Assembly: GCA_950295325.1 (NCBI GenBank) | Contig: OX485808.1 | Coordinates: 10,358,501 to 10,422,500, forward strand | Source: Polytrichum commune | Taxonomy: Eukaryota; Streptophyta; Polytrichopsida; Polytrichales; Polytrichaceae | Direction of reading: 5' to 3' | Length of the DNA stretch: 64,000 nucleotides | Shown here: positions 21,031 through 32,262 of the stretch, piece by piece | Layout: the number at the start of each line of letters is the position of its first letter | Position numbering within the stretch: position 1 is the stretch's first letter | Made by a program: the position numbers and the translations under genes | Notes under the pieces: model-generated | What the model saw: only the letters and a program-made list of their open reading frames with translations | Told to the model about the DNA's origin: nothing | Databases searched by the model: none

Positions 21031-22879
21031 CATAGGCAAGTTGAGCAAAACTGAGTATCTGTATGTAGTTTCTCATTTGGATTTGCAGCGTAATTTCTTA
21101 CTATTAATGTAATGTGAAATTTTGCATAAATGTGTACAAGTTTATGCAATATCGTATCCAATTCTCAAATATGAAAAAGAACATGTGAATTGTTCGTGGT
21201 TTTTTGTTAAAGATGAGTAATGGTCAAAGTGTAATATGTTTTGTTTGTAACTATAGATATAGTTTGTGGTTCCCAATCCTCCTAAAACCAAATGAATAAA
21301 TGATTTTGTAAAACACATTCTATTAAAATGAAACTGAATCAATATCATGACATTGAACATTCTTTTGACTATGGAAATGTTGCCCACAATTCAAAAGATT
21401 TCAATTCGGACAACAACTTTTGTGGCATTCATTGTACAATAATGGGTTGGGTAATCAAAATGTGAAGATGCATAATCCTTGGGCACCATAGTTTTTTTTT
21501 GGCACTATTGTAATGTTAATTTACTTGGTTAAAATTTCATAAATGCTCAACCATATAATAATAAATTCCCACATAATAATAAATATTTTCATTTTCTATT
21601 AAAGAAATTACTAAAAATAAAAGCCGTGTGAAGCTAATTTGTTGATATTGATTTCAAGATGACATCTATGTGGTTGGTGTCCTCAAATAACTTGGGGAGC
21701 TCCATGTATGAACTTTTGAGACCCAAATACATAAGTTTCTCATAAGTCCGTACACATCCAAGTGTAAGGTTCAGTAAGGGTGTTTTGGAATCTTAATTTC
21801 TTGAATGTGGACCTAGTGTAAACTGACCCTTACGGCTGCCTTATGATCATGCCACCCTATGACTTCTATGTGAGATATCATAAAACATATAATGTGTAAC
21901 ATTAATTTTAGCAAAAAAATCATGATATCTCAAATATAGAATGTAGTACTTATAAGTTATCAATTATTGTGCTTATCTTGTTGATGATTTAGTTTAGTGT
22001 GAGACGATCCCTACTATGATTCCCGTTGGAAAAGTAACCAATCTCATGTCAATGCGGCAATATCAAGAATTTATATTGGTTGGATTGCATGCGAGATAAT
22101 CTCCATCCCGGAATGGCCACCAACTCAAAAAGTGATGATTTCCACTCACACATGGGACACTAACTTTTGATGAGATGATGACCATTTTGGAATGGAGAGA
22201 ATCATTTGTGTGTATGAGTAGTTGTGTACTAGAAAACAATGAAGCCACAAACCACAAAACAATGAAATTCATTCTAGGATACCAAACAAATATTCAACAT
22301 CGCAGGCATGCAAAATTTTGTTAGTCAACTATATATCAAGTTTCTATACCAATCATGACATTTACTGTGAAAATATGGAGAAGTCAATATTTTTCCGAGA
22401 AGTGGTTATGAATATATCTTAAGACATCGATCTATCTATCTATAATGTCCAACTTTGAGTATCGATTAACAATTATTTTTCGAAATCGGTATTTGAATGC
22501 ACAGTGAACACTATTATGGCTATTGAAATTATATTAATAATCTGTTATTGACATTTGTGTTTACATAACCAAAAGATATTAAAACGTTACATGTTGATTC
22601 ATTTGAAGTTATCATCATGTGTATCAACTTTTATCGATAATCGACAATTATTTAATTTGTTAAAACCTATAATTACCTTTAGTCCGTAACCGTGCAAAAA
22701 CCGGCTAGGGCCACAACATGGATAATTGGCCACATTTACTACCACTAAATATACAAATTAGTGAGTGTGGGCTAATAGCGAGTATGGAAATTAGTGACGT
22801 GATACTAAAATTCTTTATGCTATGAATTAGTGCCACCAAAAGATCTAGGAAGCATTGTTCATCTTGGCACTTGGCATGA
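21031..22879. other. AT-rich intergenic DNA
   Basis: I see no gene or clear mobile-element boundary. A TTTTTTTTGGCACTATTG patch near 21490-21508 could be part of a decayed transposon end but has no confirmed partner. Confidence 0.45.
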
Positions 22880-23010
22880 AAGTACTTGGCACTTGGCACT
22901 ATGCACTAAAGTACCGACACTTGGCATTGATCACTAAAGTTATCGGCACTTGGCATTAATCATTAAAAGTATCAACACTTGGCGCTATTGATTGACAAGC
23001 ATGTGGCACA
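22880..23010 (+). repeat. Short tandem repeat with CACTTGGCA core
   Basis: Four to five degenerate units of about 30-33 bases share CACTTGGCA, then an AT(T)(G/A)ATCA(C/T)TAAA stretch, then a (G)TATC(G/A) stretch. They are non-coding and noticeably diverged. Confidence 0.7.
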
Positions 23011-23155
23011 CACTAATCACAAGCATGCACTTATTTTCTTGAAATCTATGGTAAATAAGCATAGAATTTATTGTCTTCATGAATTTATTGTCACTCAGTA
23101 GAAACTATAGCATGATAACTTTGAGAGTTGGTTTGATTGTGTGTGTGACTTGAAT

Positions 23156-23379
23156 TACATTAAATGTGATATCTAATGTCACTTACTATTTGGATTTACA
23201 TAGCGCTATTACATCTTTTTATTATCGATGTAATTTTCTACCAAGTAAAGTTGTTAATGTTCTATAATGTCCAAACAACCAAATTAACATTTGTTGGTAG
23301 AATATGAGATATACAATAATATATATAGTATTGCATAATTCCAAATAGTCAATGATACTAAATACCATATTTAGTGTAG
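23156..23379. mobile_element. MITE, family M2 copy 1 (224 bp)
   Basis: The left end ACATTAAATGTGATATCTAA and then TGTCACTTACTATTTGGATT is inverted at the right end (CCAAATAGTCAATGATACTA, AATACCATATTTAGTGTAG). It matches copy 2 at 53363-53587 in length (224 versus 225 bp), ends and interior (TATAATGTCCAAACAACCAA compared with the inverted GGTTATTTGGGCATTATAG). It is non-coding. Confidence 0.85.
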
Positions 23380-24090
23380 TACTACCCTCACTAATTGGTA
23401 TATTTATACTAGAGGTGCCTATTCCTGATCATGACACATGTCTTGGTTTTGAGTGCTAAAGTGAACAGGAATGAGCAGTTGAAATAAGCGATTATGGCAG
23501 ACTCTAGACATTGATAATATATTCGGACCAAACTTTTGGCTTGTAAAATTCACAATAATTTCAATTTAAGAAATAAACTCACCAATTTTTCTGCGGTGAA
23601 AAAATTTGCACCGCCTTAGAGCGTCCCCACCAGACCTGGCATGGGGCATGCAACGCCAAAAATGGGGCATCCCGGGTTCTTAGGTGGCGGTACCGGCATA
23701 AATTGAGCCCCACCAATGTCCGGTCCCTCATAATTTAGAACCGGTCCGGGTATAGTAAAGACCTTCCCCCGCCATAAATGGTTCATATAACGGAACTCCT
23801 CCGGCCCGCCAAGAGATTACTTTAATATCAGATACTCCAATATCCTACTTTATCCCATGTCAGATAATAGGTGTCGTTGTCTTATTGATTGCTTCCTAAT
23901 TATACCGGGGGTATGACTAGACTTTGGTGGGCTTTGACTCCAGATGATCTGCCCCGCCCAAGATGGAGGGCTCCCCAAAGGTATAAAATATTATATACTC
24001 TATTTGACGTATACCCGATCTGGTGGGATGCCCTTATACTTCTGGCGCAGAATCTCTTAAGTGATCGGCTATGGGCGCCTCTACTCTAGT
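23380..24090. other. Intergenic DNA with GC-rich patch
   Basis: About 23615-23820 is GC-richer, with AGAGCGTCCCCACCAGACC at its start (a form common at the ends of small plant transposons) and several CCGG-containing words, but no matching inverted end was secured. No gene is called. Confidence 0.4.
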
Positions 24091-25927
24091 GTAGTGAAAC
24101 CACCGACAGGCCTACCTCCCAGCCTCTTCCGCTCTGATCCCAAACCCAAACCGACTCCTCGTCAAACACTCCACTCGATCTCTCACTACAATTCGAGACT
24201 TTTGGAAGATTCAGGAGCTGGTTCGATTGCGCTTGTACATGTTGCAGAAGCGGTGGATTGGGAGGCGTGTGGAAGACCAAGAGGGGCCACCATGGTTTTG
24301 ATTTGGTTTGGTTGAATTCAAGGTGGCTTTTGTAAGTATTTTGTAGAGCGGTGGATTCGGAGAACTTTGACGTATTGATTGAAGGAGATACTCTTATTTT
24401 CGTGCTCCAGAGACCCGGAACGGATGATCTTGAGGTTGCTGGCGAGGTTGTTTACACCCAAGCTTGGGAGTACTGGACTGGTGTTTGTGTGCCTCTGCAA
24501 TGCGGCCATGCTGCTTGCGCTACTCGTTGTGATGCATGTCAACTTCGTGGCAGAGGGCTAAGCTCGATTGTTTGTTCTCCCCATGTGATTCACATTCAAA
24601 TGTTGGTGGCTTTGTTGCATGCATTTTTTTTGCAGTGAGGAGGCTGTTTCTACGGTTGACTTTACTGAAATTTGCTCTTACAGTAAAATTTGGGCCCAGC
24701 TCCAAGAGAAATATAGCCTGAATTTCCGCATATCCAAACCCTTATTCTTGTTTCGGGGGGTTTAAGTGCTAGGTTTTAGGTTTAGTAGTGTCGTTTTCTG
24801 ATTTTTCTCATCTAGGGGTTTGACCAAACTCACATGAAGCTTAGAATGTCTGGACCTCATTGGCATCTACTTCATGAAGCTCAGACAGCTCGTTGTCAAT
24901 TAAAATCCTACTTTGCCATGAGGTTGTGTCGTGCTTGTTTATCCCAACTGGTTGCTGAACGCCAAGAGATAGAGATTACGCCAATTTAAGCTTGGCGTGA
25001 ATGAGAGAAACTTGGACATGGACGTTGAGGAAAACAAATTCTTCACAAAATGCCTACAAATCCATATGATTGTGGGCGCCAAAATTTCAAGGTGGCCTTT
25101 TGATGAGTTGCATGTAAAGTGGTTGATTTGGAGGCAATTTCTCGTGTTTTGGTGCACCACAGAAGAAGAACATGCGTTCTCGGGGGTGCACATGGAGAGG
25201 CGGATCAGGGTTGAATCCGACATCAGCAGCGGAAGTTCGACATCTTGTTGACACCCTAGCTTCAGAGCGGACCAGAGTTTTTGTGCCTCTACAAGGACAT
25301 CAGTTGGCTTCTCCCTCAAGCGGCAGATTCTGCCATTTCTACCGCCGCCGTCGGGCATCATCAAGATGCCCAAGTTTAATCTCAATTGTTGTTCTCCCCG
25401 TGTAAATTGGATTCGAATTGCTGGTGGGCATGTTGCAGGCCCTGTTTTTTGCACGGAGGAGCTGCTTCAATGGTTGAATTTAGGCTTCGACTGCATGGAA
25501 TGTTCTCCAACGTCATTCTACTCAGTTTGACTCCAAACGCCTGCCATTTTGGGAACATGTGCTCCAATACTTTTAATCATTGTGGTTTCCCCACGCAAGT
25601 TGGATCAAAAGTGCAGTTACTAATGTTTCAGTGGCATTCTGCACTGGAGCCACTCTTACAGCCGAAAGTGGGTCTTGTTTCCAGAGAAACTTAGTCTAAA
25701 CATCCGCACACGTAAACCCATTTTCTATTCCACATTGACTATCTGTACGAGGTTTTTGGCTTTGTAGCATCCTTTTCTTGCTCATCTGGGTTGTGACCAG
25801 ATCCGCATGAAGCTTAGGCAGCTTGAAGCTTCCAATCTTGTCAATAAATCGTCTTAATCGACCATGAAATTGTGTGGTGTTAGTGTATCCCAGCAGGTCG
25901 CTGAAAGAGAGGGAGTTGATGAGATTC

Positions 25928-25972
<45 letters not shown>
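24091..25972 (+). pseudogene. Broken partial duplicate of the membralin 5' end
   Basis: This is a diverged copy of 56.3-57.8 kb. 24091-24570 matches the membralin leader (CCACCGACAGGCCTACCTCC versus CCACCGACAGGTCTCCCTCC) and exon 1: TPKL, then FVCLCNAAMLLALLVVMHVN, which is the first membrane segment. The ATG and early codons are damaged. 24580-25000 matches intron 1. A second, more degraded exon-1 copy follows at about 25080-25420 (GCGTTCTCGGGGGTGCACA versus GCGTTCTTGCGGGTGCACA), then intron-1 sequence again (CTACTCTTACAGCCGAAAGT-like near 25650; GTGACCAGATCCGCATGAAG near 25797). No later membralin exons are present, so no functional product is expected. It ends at the GA microsatellite. Confidence 0.8.
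25928..25972. repeat. (GA)n microsatellite
   Basis: A nearly pure GA run of about 43 bases lies where the membralin-like duplicate stops and the F-box pseudogene leader begins. Confidence 0.95.
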
Positions 25973-25974
<2 letters not shown>

Positions 25975-26014
25975 CCCAACTGAAGCTTGGCGTGAAGGAG
26001 AGAGGTTTCATCCT

Positions 26015-26910
26015 TGAGTATAGACCTTGGGGAGCACAATTATTCTCAAATCCTCACTTTCCATTTTAGGTCCTCAATGAGTCTCCATACCAAGTGGTGC
26101 CTCCCCATGTTGTAGACTTGAAAACCGGCAACAAGTTGTTCTTCCGTCCAGACAACAAACCGTCAAGGCAAATGAAACACTGCTGGCGGCTTCTGGTGTT
26201 CGTTTAAATCGCGTATGAAATGTCCGATTTGTTTCGTAAATCCTGAATCTACTCTCCACGTGCTTGAGAGGACCTAGAGCACCAGCTGCCAACCAGGCCA
26301 TGAGCAATCTGCATTCGAGGAGTTTCAGCAAGAGCAACGGATTTTTCTTTCTCAGGAATGTGCAAGAGCAGATAGTAGCAGCATGCTTGCGCTTCCAACA
26401 GGTGTTCCAGATCTACACCAAATACGATATCTAGTGTCACCAATTCTAATTGTCTTGCTCAATACTAACTGTAAACTGCGGTGTAGTGTCACCGACTCTA
26501 AACGTTAACCCAACATTATTTGTCATTCCTTGTAAATGTTTTGGGGGATTATAGATTTACAGTGTTGCAATTATTGTCACTTACCAAGTGATTTTCTTAT
26601 CCAAATTTCAATCATCTATGACAATATTTCATCGCAAGTTGTTGACAAGAGATGGTGGAGATTTGGCCAATGGATGAACTCATCCATCATTCATGACAAT
26701 ATTTGTTCACTTACAGTATTCATAAGAACTGCCATTCAAAAAGTCACCATGGTGACATAAAATACCATATGACACTCAATATCATATGTAGTGTAGTTTG
26801 TAAGCAGAGAATATGGAAACATTATCAAGCAACGAATGTAAATGCAGGCTCGGTTGCAATTGTCTCGCACAGAAGGAAATATCAGTGCCCTCCTTTTGGA
26901 GAAAGCTAAA
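26015..26910 (+). pseudogene. F-box pseudogene A, interrupted by a MITE
   Basis: 26020-26260 resembles the leader of F-box gene 2. Then GAGCAGATAGTAGCAGCATG and CGCTTCCAACAGGTGTTCCA (26365-26412) match the F-box coding DNA (KIVA, FQQVFQ). After the MITE at 26413-26796 the match resumes: a GTAAGCA stretch corresponding to SISK codons, ATCAAGC, then GCAGGCTCGGTTGCAATTGT and CTCGCACAGAAGGAAATATCA (26848-26890), matching the QSRLQRSRTEGN codons of gene 2. The propeller region is missing. It is truncated and frame-broken. Confidence 0.8.
26413..26796. mobile_element. MITE inserted in F-box pseudogene A
   Basis: The left end CTACACCAAATACGATATCT, then AGTGTCACC, is inverted at the right end (GACACTCAATATCATATGTA, then GTGTAG). 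At 384 bp it is longer than family M2 but has similar termini. The F-box sequence reads through from TTCCAGAT on the left to TTTGTAAGCA on the right, which directly marks the insertion point. Confidence 0.8.
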
Positions 26911-28114
26911 GAATGTTGTCAAAATAATAACAGAACACGCCCTTTTGTGGTGCTTCAACATTTGTAACCTCAAGTTGTAGAGAGGTTTGACTAAATATTT
27001 TTGACATTTCTAAGGTGATTGCTCCTTTGTATTGAATCCAACTCCCCTCCAACTTGAGAGTTAAATTTGTTGAATTCATTGACAAACACTTATGTGATTT
27101 ATTTTTGCCATGAAAAGGTTCAAGTTGTTCAAGGCCGTGGGAGTCTTAAGGGCAATCTAGCATCTTGAGATGAAAGTTGAAACTCAATAAAAGAAAATAT
27201 GAGTTTCTTTGTAGATGTCTAATCTAAGAATAATGTAGCTGAAAGAAACTCATTGATTTCATATATTTGAGCCCTATATCTCAAATCCCTCCATGGAAAT
27301 GATCAATGATGATCTATACATGATATAAACTTTATATTGCTTTCATGTGTTTAGGGGCGTATTTTGAAAAGTCTTGATCTCCCTTTATCAATGGTTTGAG
27401 ATTGATCCAAACTGCATTCCCAAATTCAAATAATGATCTTTGGAGGCTTTTTGGATGGATTTTTGAGTGTTCAAAGTCATTCTTGGTGCCTTGAATGTTT
27501 CTTGGGCTACTCTTAGAGTTGAATTATGGTCTTAATTTTGAAAATATTTAATCAAATTAGAATTTCATATCCAAGTAATAATTACATTTGTAGATCAATT
27601 ACATAATCTACAATCAAATTCACTACCCTAATGGGGTCTGATCATTATTTTAAGGCTTGTTTTGTTTATTAAAATATTTTTGATAAATGTGAGATTGTAT
27701 TTGACAATTTTGCACAATTTTTTATATTCAAGAGCCTTCTATGGTGTCCATATTGGCACAAGACTTTTGCAATCCGCAATATTTATGCTTAATATAACTG
27801 TGCCTATAATAACACTATAAAAACTTGTGTCTTCAATGCACTCTCTAAGTGGTTGGCGTGTTCAATCAATAAGTTAGAATTTGTTTATTTACCTAAACAA
27901 TTTAGGCTCAATTGTAAACACTCACATGCACATACATACACACCAAGTTTGCAAGTACTTCTTAAACACAATATTCATTAAAATGAGAGTTTTCCAATGA
28001 ATTTAGAGTACATAAAGCAAACTATTAATCCAAGAATGAAATGAAAACCACTGGAAAGTTGTAGAGTGCAAGTAAAAAAATAACATTTGATTTTCCACCG
28101 TAAATTCTGCCATA
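26911..28114. other. AT-rich intergenic DNA
   Basis: No gene or repeat structure is recognised in these 1.2 kb. Confidence 0.5.
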
Positions 28115-28608
28115 GTTTCCATTAAAATGAGAGTATGTTAAGCTGGGAAATCGACTCGTTTAGGTCGACTCAACCTAAATTGACAACATATTGTCCTCAT
28201 TTAGGTCGACTCAACCTAAATTGACTAACATATTGTCCTCATTTAGGTCGACTCAACCTAAATTGACTAACATAATTGTCCTCATTTAGGTCGACTCAAC
28301 CTAAATCGACTAACATATTGTCCTCATTTAGATCGACTCAACCTAAATTGACTAACATAATTGTCCTCATTTAGGTCGACTCAACCTAAATCGACAACAT
28401 AATGTCCTCATTTAAGTCGACTCAACCTAAATTGACAAGATATTGTCCTCATTTAGGTCGACTCAACCTAAATTGACAACATAATGTCCTCATTTAGGTC
28501 AACTCAACTTAAATTGACAAAATATTATCCTCATTTAGGTCGACTCAACCTAAATGAGTCGATTTCCCAGCTTATATTAACATACGGTACTCTCATTTTA
28601 ATGGAAAC
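28115..28608. mobile_element. TIR element filled by a hairpin minisatellite
   Basis: The outer ends are about 55-60-bp inverted repeats: GTTTCCATTAAAATGAGAGT, then TATGTTAA, then AGCTGGGAAATCGACTC, mirrored at 28545-28608. The interior consists of about ten tandem units of 41-44 bp, each reading CCTCATTTAGGTCGACTCAA then CCTAAATTGACAACATATTGT. Each unit contains ATTTAGGT-CGACTCA-ACCTAAAT, an 8-bp-stem hairpin. The first and last units merge with the terminal repeats. It has no coding capacity. Confidence 0.9.
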
Positions 28609-29112
28609 TACACGTCTAAAGTATAATCTAGTATTTATCAACCTAGCATGACTTTTAGGTGTCCAAATGGCCAATATTATTTTGAGAGGATCCCACTCTC
28701 TCAAAATATTGAATATCGTGTTCTTTATGTTCTATTGTTGTCAATGCCCACTTTGTAAATGTAAGGGTATTGCATATTGATCGGTAGGCAATTTTTGCAA
28801 ACTTTAAGGCTAGCTCAATTACAAAACTAACACTAATTCTTGAGCATGCTCACATGAAGCTTCTTATTACAATTAGAGTGGCATACTAAATGTTTTGAAT
28901 TTTTTATTTGAGCAACCCTAAAGAATTATCAAGTGACCATAAAATAAATCATTTATCATGCATGCTAGAAAATTTTCTCATGCATTTTTGAAATATTTTT
29001 GGGTTGCCCCCCAAATTGAAGGTAGGCTATGTTTAGACTTGTAAATCCATGAAAAAATATGTTCAGAGGATTCGTTCACATAAGTAGTACTCATGAAATT
29101 GTCTCACTCTTT
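28609..29112. other. AT-rich intergenic DNA
   Basis: Nothing recognisable. Confidence 0.5.
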
Positions 29113-29322
29113 TCATGTTCGGTAAGTTTTGGCGCATGCTTGGAATCAGTGTGGAGGTTTAAATGAATAACATTCTACATTGGTTCATCGGGGGCTAAAC
29201 TCATTTTAGCACCATTCGGCATGTCAAATTGAGTTTGACCCTCAATGAACCGATATAGAAAGTTCATCATTCAAACCTCCACACTAACTTCAAGGATGCA
29301 CCAAAAACTTAGTCTCGGGCAT
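29113..29322. mobile_element. Palindromic repeat, family M3 copy 1
   Basis: The element folds on itself: GGTAAGTTTTGGCGCATGCT with GTGTGGAGGTTT on the left mirrors AAACCTCCACACTAACTTCA and GATGCACCAAAAACTTAG on the right. An inner pair is TTGGTTCATCGGGGGCTAAA and TTTGACCCTCAATGAACC. Two related copies lie in membralin introns 2 and 3 (about 58855-59050 and 59870-60090), which supports a dispersed MITE. Confidence 0.8.
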
Positions 29323-29474
29323 GGAAATATTGTATAGAAAACAACCAACTCCCAACCAAAACTCCCCAAAAAACTCGAGTTCAATTAAAGGGTACCTCTA
29401 CCAATTATGGCAAATAGGAAAAGTAGAATCTAAATGTGTAGTTGTGACTTGCCCTAGGCAATCTTGTAGTATTG
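29323..29474. other. Short intergenic spacer
   Basis: Nothing recognisable. Confidence 0.5.
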
Positions 29475-29965
29475 TCCACAATTAGGATTACTTAGACTTA
29501 ATTACATTCAATCACACTTTATTCGTTTGAATGTGTATGATTATTTTGTGAAAGTAGAAGGTATTAACTAAAATATTATAAAATGTATACTAAAAATAAA
29601 ACAATAATTTTACTTTCATTTTAGAATGACAAAGACCCTTTCAATGGTAAGTCACAAAAATTATAACCTCACTGTTAATGAGGGTTTTGTAATATTTTTT
29701 ATTTGCAAATTAATTAAATGATTTATTGGCGGTTTCACTTCGAAAATAAAATCCAAGTCAATTGCTTATTTATTAAGTGGAAGTGAACATATATATTTAA
29801 TTTTAAAGTTTGAGAATGAAATGCACTTAATATGGATTATATGAACAAGCGACCTTCAAGAATGCAAGGACAATTTTATTTTTCGACGTCGGGCGGAACG
29901 GGCAGCAGTTTTCGGTGGGATCTGAAAATTCTAAATGTTTTTGTGGAGACTGCCCGGAGACGCCG
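29475..29965 (+). mobile_element. R1 arm copy upstream of F-box pseudogene B
   Basis: The landmarks of the R1 family appear in order: GACTTAATTACATTCAATCA, TTAGAATGACAAAGAC, TTATAACCTCACTGTTAATG, GCGACCTTCAAGAATGCAAG, GGGCGGAACGGGCAGCAG, TTTTCGGTGGGATCTGAAAA. The GC-rich leader of the F-box pseudogene locus follows directly, as at gene 2. Confidence 0.7.
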
Positions 29966-31097
29966 AATCGCGGGCCCCGGCTATCCACTCCCCTTGAAAG
30001 TTCGTGGGGGGCTTAGCGTCCTCCATACTTCAGGTAAGGACTGTCCAGATCCCTCTAGAGCGCGAATTCTTTGTTTCCGACACCGAATCTCCTGTCACGT
30101 TGCGACTGTGCAAAATCAACCGACCTTCGTTCGGAGGATTTCCATGTGAGTTTCTTGAATTCAAGTTCCGGCGGTGCGAAGTTAAGCTCCTTCAACATCA
30201 ACCGCTTCCCCTAATTTGATCACTGTAACGCTAAACTTTGCCGCCCAGTTCATTGTGTGCAGATTAGTTCTTGACTGTAGTACCAGACTGCAGCAGCCCT
30301 TCAATCCTGACTTGTGTAGAAGGCTCTAGAATTAGACGATTTTAAGGAAAATTCCCACTCAGTTTCCACCTCAATTAGGAGCTGAGAAGGTTGCCGACGG
30401 TATTGGAGCAGTGACGGAACGTGCGCTAATTAAAGTTACTACTCAATCATGAATGTGATCGGATAGCTACCTACTTAACGTGAGGCCGTAATTCCTTGCG
30501 GCAGAAGAATGATTGCACTGTCTCTGTACTTGGTTTGCTCTCAAAATATTGCTCAAAAAGGATCGGAATATATTATGTGAATCTGGAAGCCCTCCGGGAC
30601 ACCCAACTAAGTTTCCAGAGAATAATGAAGCTTTCGTCTTCTCTGCTTCTGCGTCTGCGTCTGGGTCTGCTGGCAATTTACTCAGCTGGTGTGGGTTTTT
30701 GCCATTGTCTTGGTACGGTGTGCATCGAATTAACCATGAGCAGATGAGAACAAGTTAGAGACTGATTGGATATTGAATGCTTTGCCGAGTACAAAGGTCA
30801 ATCTATGCAGGTGGGGTGGCCCTCTCCAGATCCGAAGCCCGCCTTGGATATGCAGGCAGCTCTAGTATCACCTTTGGCTGTTTGTCTAAGTGATCACGAT
30901 TCTTCTTCTTGTGAGGGGACAGCTTTATCACTCGAACAGGTGATAGCAGCTGCAGTGAGTGATAATCTGAACGTCCACGTGATCTGAGAAAAACCTAAAT
31001 ACCATTTTGCGGGTGTGAGTCATCGAATTAGCTTCATGAAGAGTAACTGGTATACGCTGTATTCCCTGTTTCAAACTGGGTGATTCCGTCTGATAGG
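29966..31097 (+). other. F-box-type leader region of pseudogene B
   Basis: About 30045-30110 (CTCTAGAGCGCGAATTCTTT, CCGACACCGAATCTCCTGTC) matches about 37470-37530 upstream of gene 3 (CTCTAGAATATGAATTCTTT, GTCACCGAACCTTCTGTCAA). This shows that 30-32 kb is a paralogous copy of the gene 3 locus including its leader. Short frames here are probably not translated. Confidence 0.6.
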
Positions 31098-32010
31098 AAA
31101 CTTTATAAAGGAATCTACTCTTCTTCAGCTTTGAACCAGGTGATCAGTACATTTCATTTGACCAGAATCCCCCTTTGGAAATATCTACAAAGAGAATTAG
31201 GGCAGAAAATCTCCAGAAGCTGCAGCCAGTAGTGAACAAATCAATGTTAGAAACTGGAAGTGTTTACCCGGCACGGGGATGTGCAAGACAAGATAGTGGC
31301 AAGTTTGCCTATCCTAAAAGCAAGAAAAAGCAAGACGACACTGTTGTTGCCGCCGGCGTAGTCCATATCTAATCGTGAAACAAATTCTAGGAGAATATCA
31401 CCAGAATTAGAGGGACCCCGAAGACCACTATCTCCTTTCAAAAGTGTACACCTTGAACATGCACGGACAAGCCTATCATGACCTATGTCCCCAAACCCAA
31501 AGGCAAGCCCCTAATTTAGGTTCCCACATAGGTAGTTGATTGAAAAATACTTGTTCATGTGGAGGCCACATACGTTCGAAAATGCCGAGTACTATTACAC
31601 TTAACCTTGGAGTTCCCACGGGTTTTGGGTTTCAAAGACCTTGGGGTCAAGCCACCCTTTAGCCTTTTCCAACAAGCCTTCCAGTTCCAGACAATAAGCA
31701 AAGCGTTTCGAGACATCATCCGCCACGCCACGTTTCTGCCGATGCTCGTCTTTCATGAGAGTTCTTCGCTGCTGATCGTCACGCTCCCGGCGACGATTAT
31801 TTTGTAGTCATTGGTGTCCTTGTTCAAGAGTACATACATTCATCATCTCGGTTGCACCATCATCCCACAGTGGGGAGATCTTATGAAGAGAACCACCGTT
31901 GGCTTTATGAGCACCGGTGCGCCGGTGGCACATCCGCCTGTGAGTTGTCGGCCTACCATGCTGAAGCCGCTAACTGTAACCTTTTCATGATTGGCAGTGC
32001 ACACGATTCA
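31098..32010 (+). pseudogene. F-box pseudogene B, scrambled, with an inverted internal piece
   Basis: 31098-31315 matches the 5' coding part of gene 3 (GAATCTACTCTTCTTCAGC, TTGAACCAGGTGATC, GAAGCTGCAGCCAGTAGTGA, then GTGCAAGACAAGATAGTGGC for the F-box start). About 345 bp of unrelated DNA follow. The match resumes at 31668-31740 (TTCCAACAAGCCTTCCAGTT, AAGCGTTTCGAGACATCATC), completing the F-box region. At 31774-31829 the sequence is the reverse complement of the LLDKDTNNYKIIVAGSA codons. At 31850-31880 it is forward again but from an earlier region (CTCGGTTGCACCATCATCCC), and at 31900-31960 it matches the VGFISTG...LLAYH codons. No intact protein is possible. Confidence 0.85.
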
Positions 32011-32065
32011 CGCTTGAGGGATTTGTGTGAGGTGGTTCGGGTAAGTTATGCATCAAATTGTTGGA

Positions 32066-32262
32066 TGGAAGTCGGTAGTTAGAGAAATTGAAGTCGGTAG
32101 TGTCGAGAATTTGAAGTGGGTAGTGTCGAGAATTTGAAGTCGGTAGTGTAGAGAAATTGAAGTCGGTAGTGTGGAAAAATTAAGTCGGTAGTGTGGAGAA
32201 TTTGAAGTCGGTAGTGTCGAGAATTTGAAGTCGGTGGTGTAGAGAATTTGAAGGTAGTGTGT
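32066..32262 (+). repeat. Minisatellite of about 22-bp units
   Basis: Eight to nine units of GAAGTCGGTAGTGTCGAGAA with TTT run directly after F-box pseudogene B. The unit length varies slightly because of single-base changes and indels. Confidence 0.9.

Noticed and set aside
24939-25454. A 171-residue - strand open frame
   Set aside because: It overlaps the degraded second copy of membralin exon 1 and has no recognisable domain.
28115-28608. Regularly spaced repeats resembling a CRISPR array
   Set aside because: The units are contiguous with no unique spacers, are bounded by transposon-like inverted ends, and the context is a plant nuclear genome.
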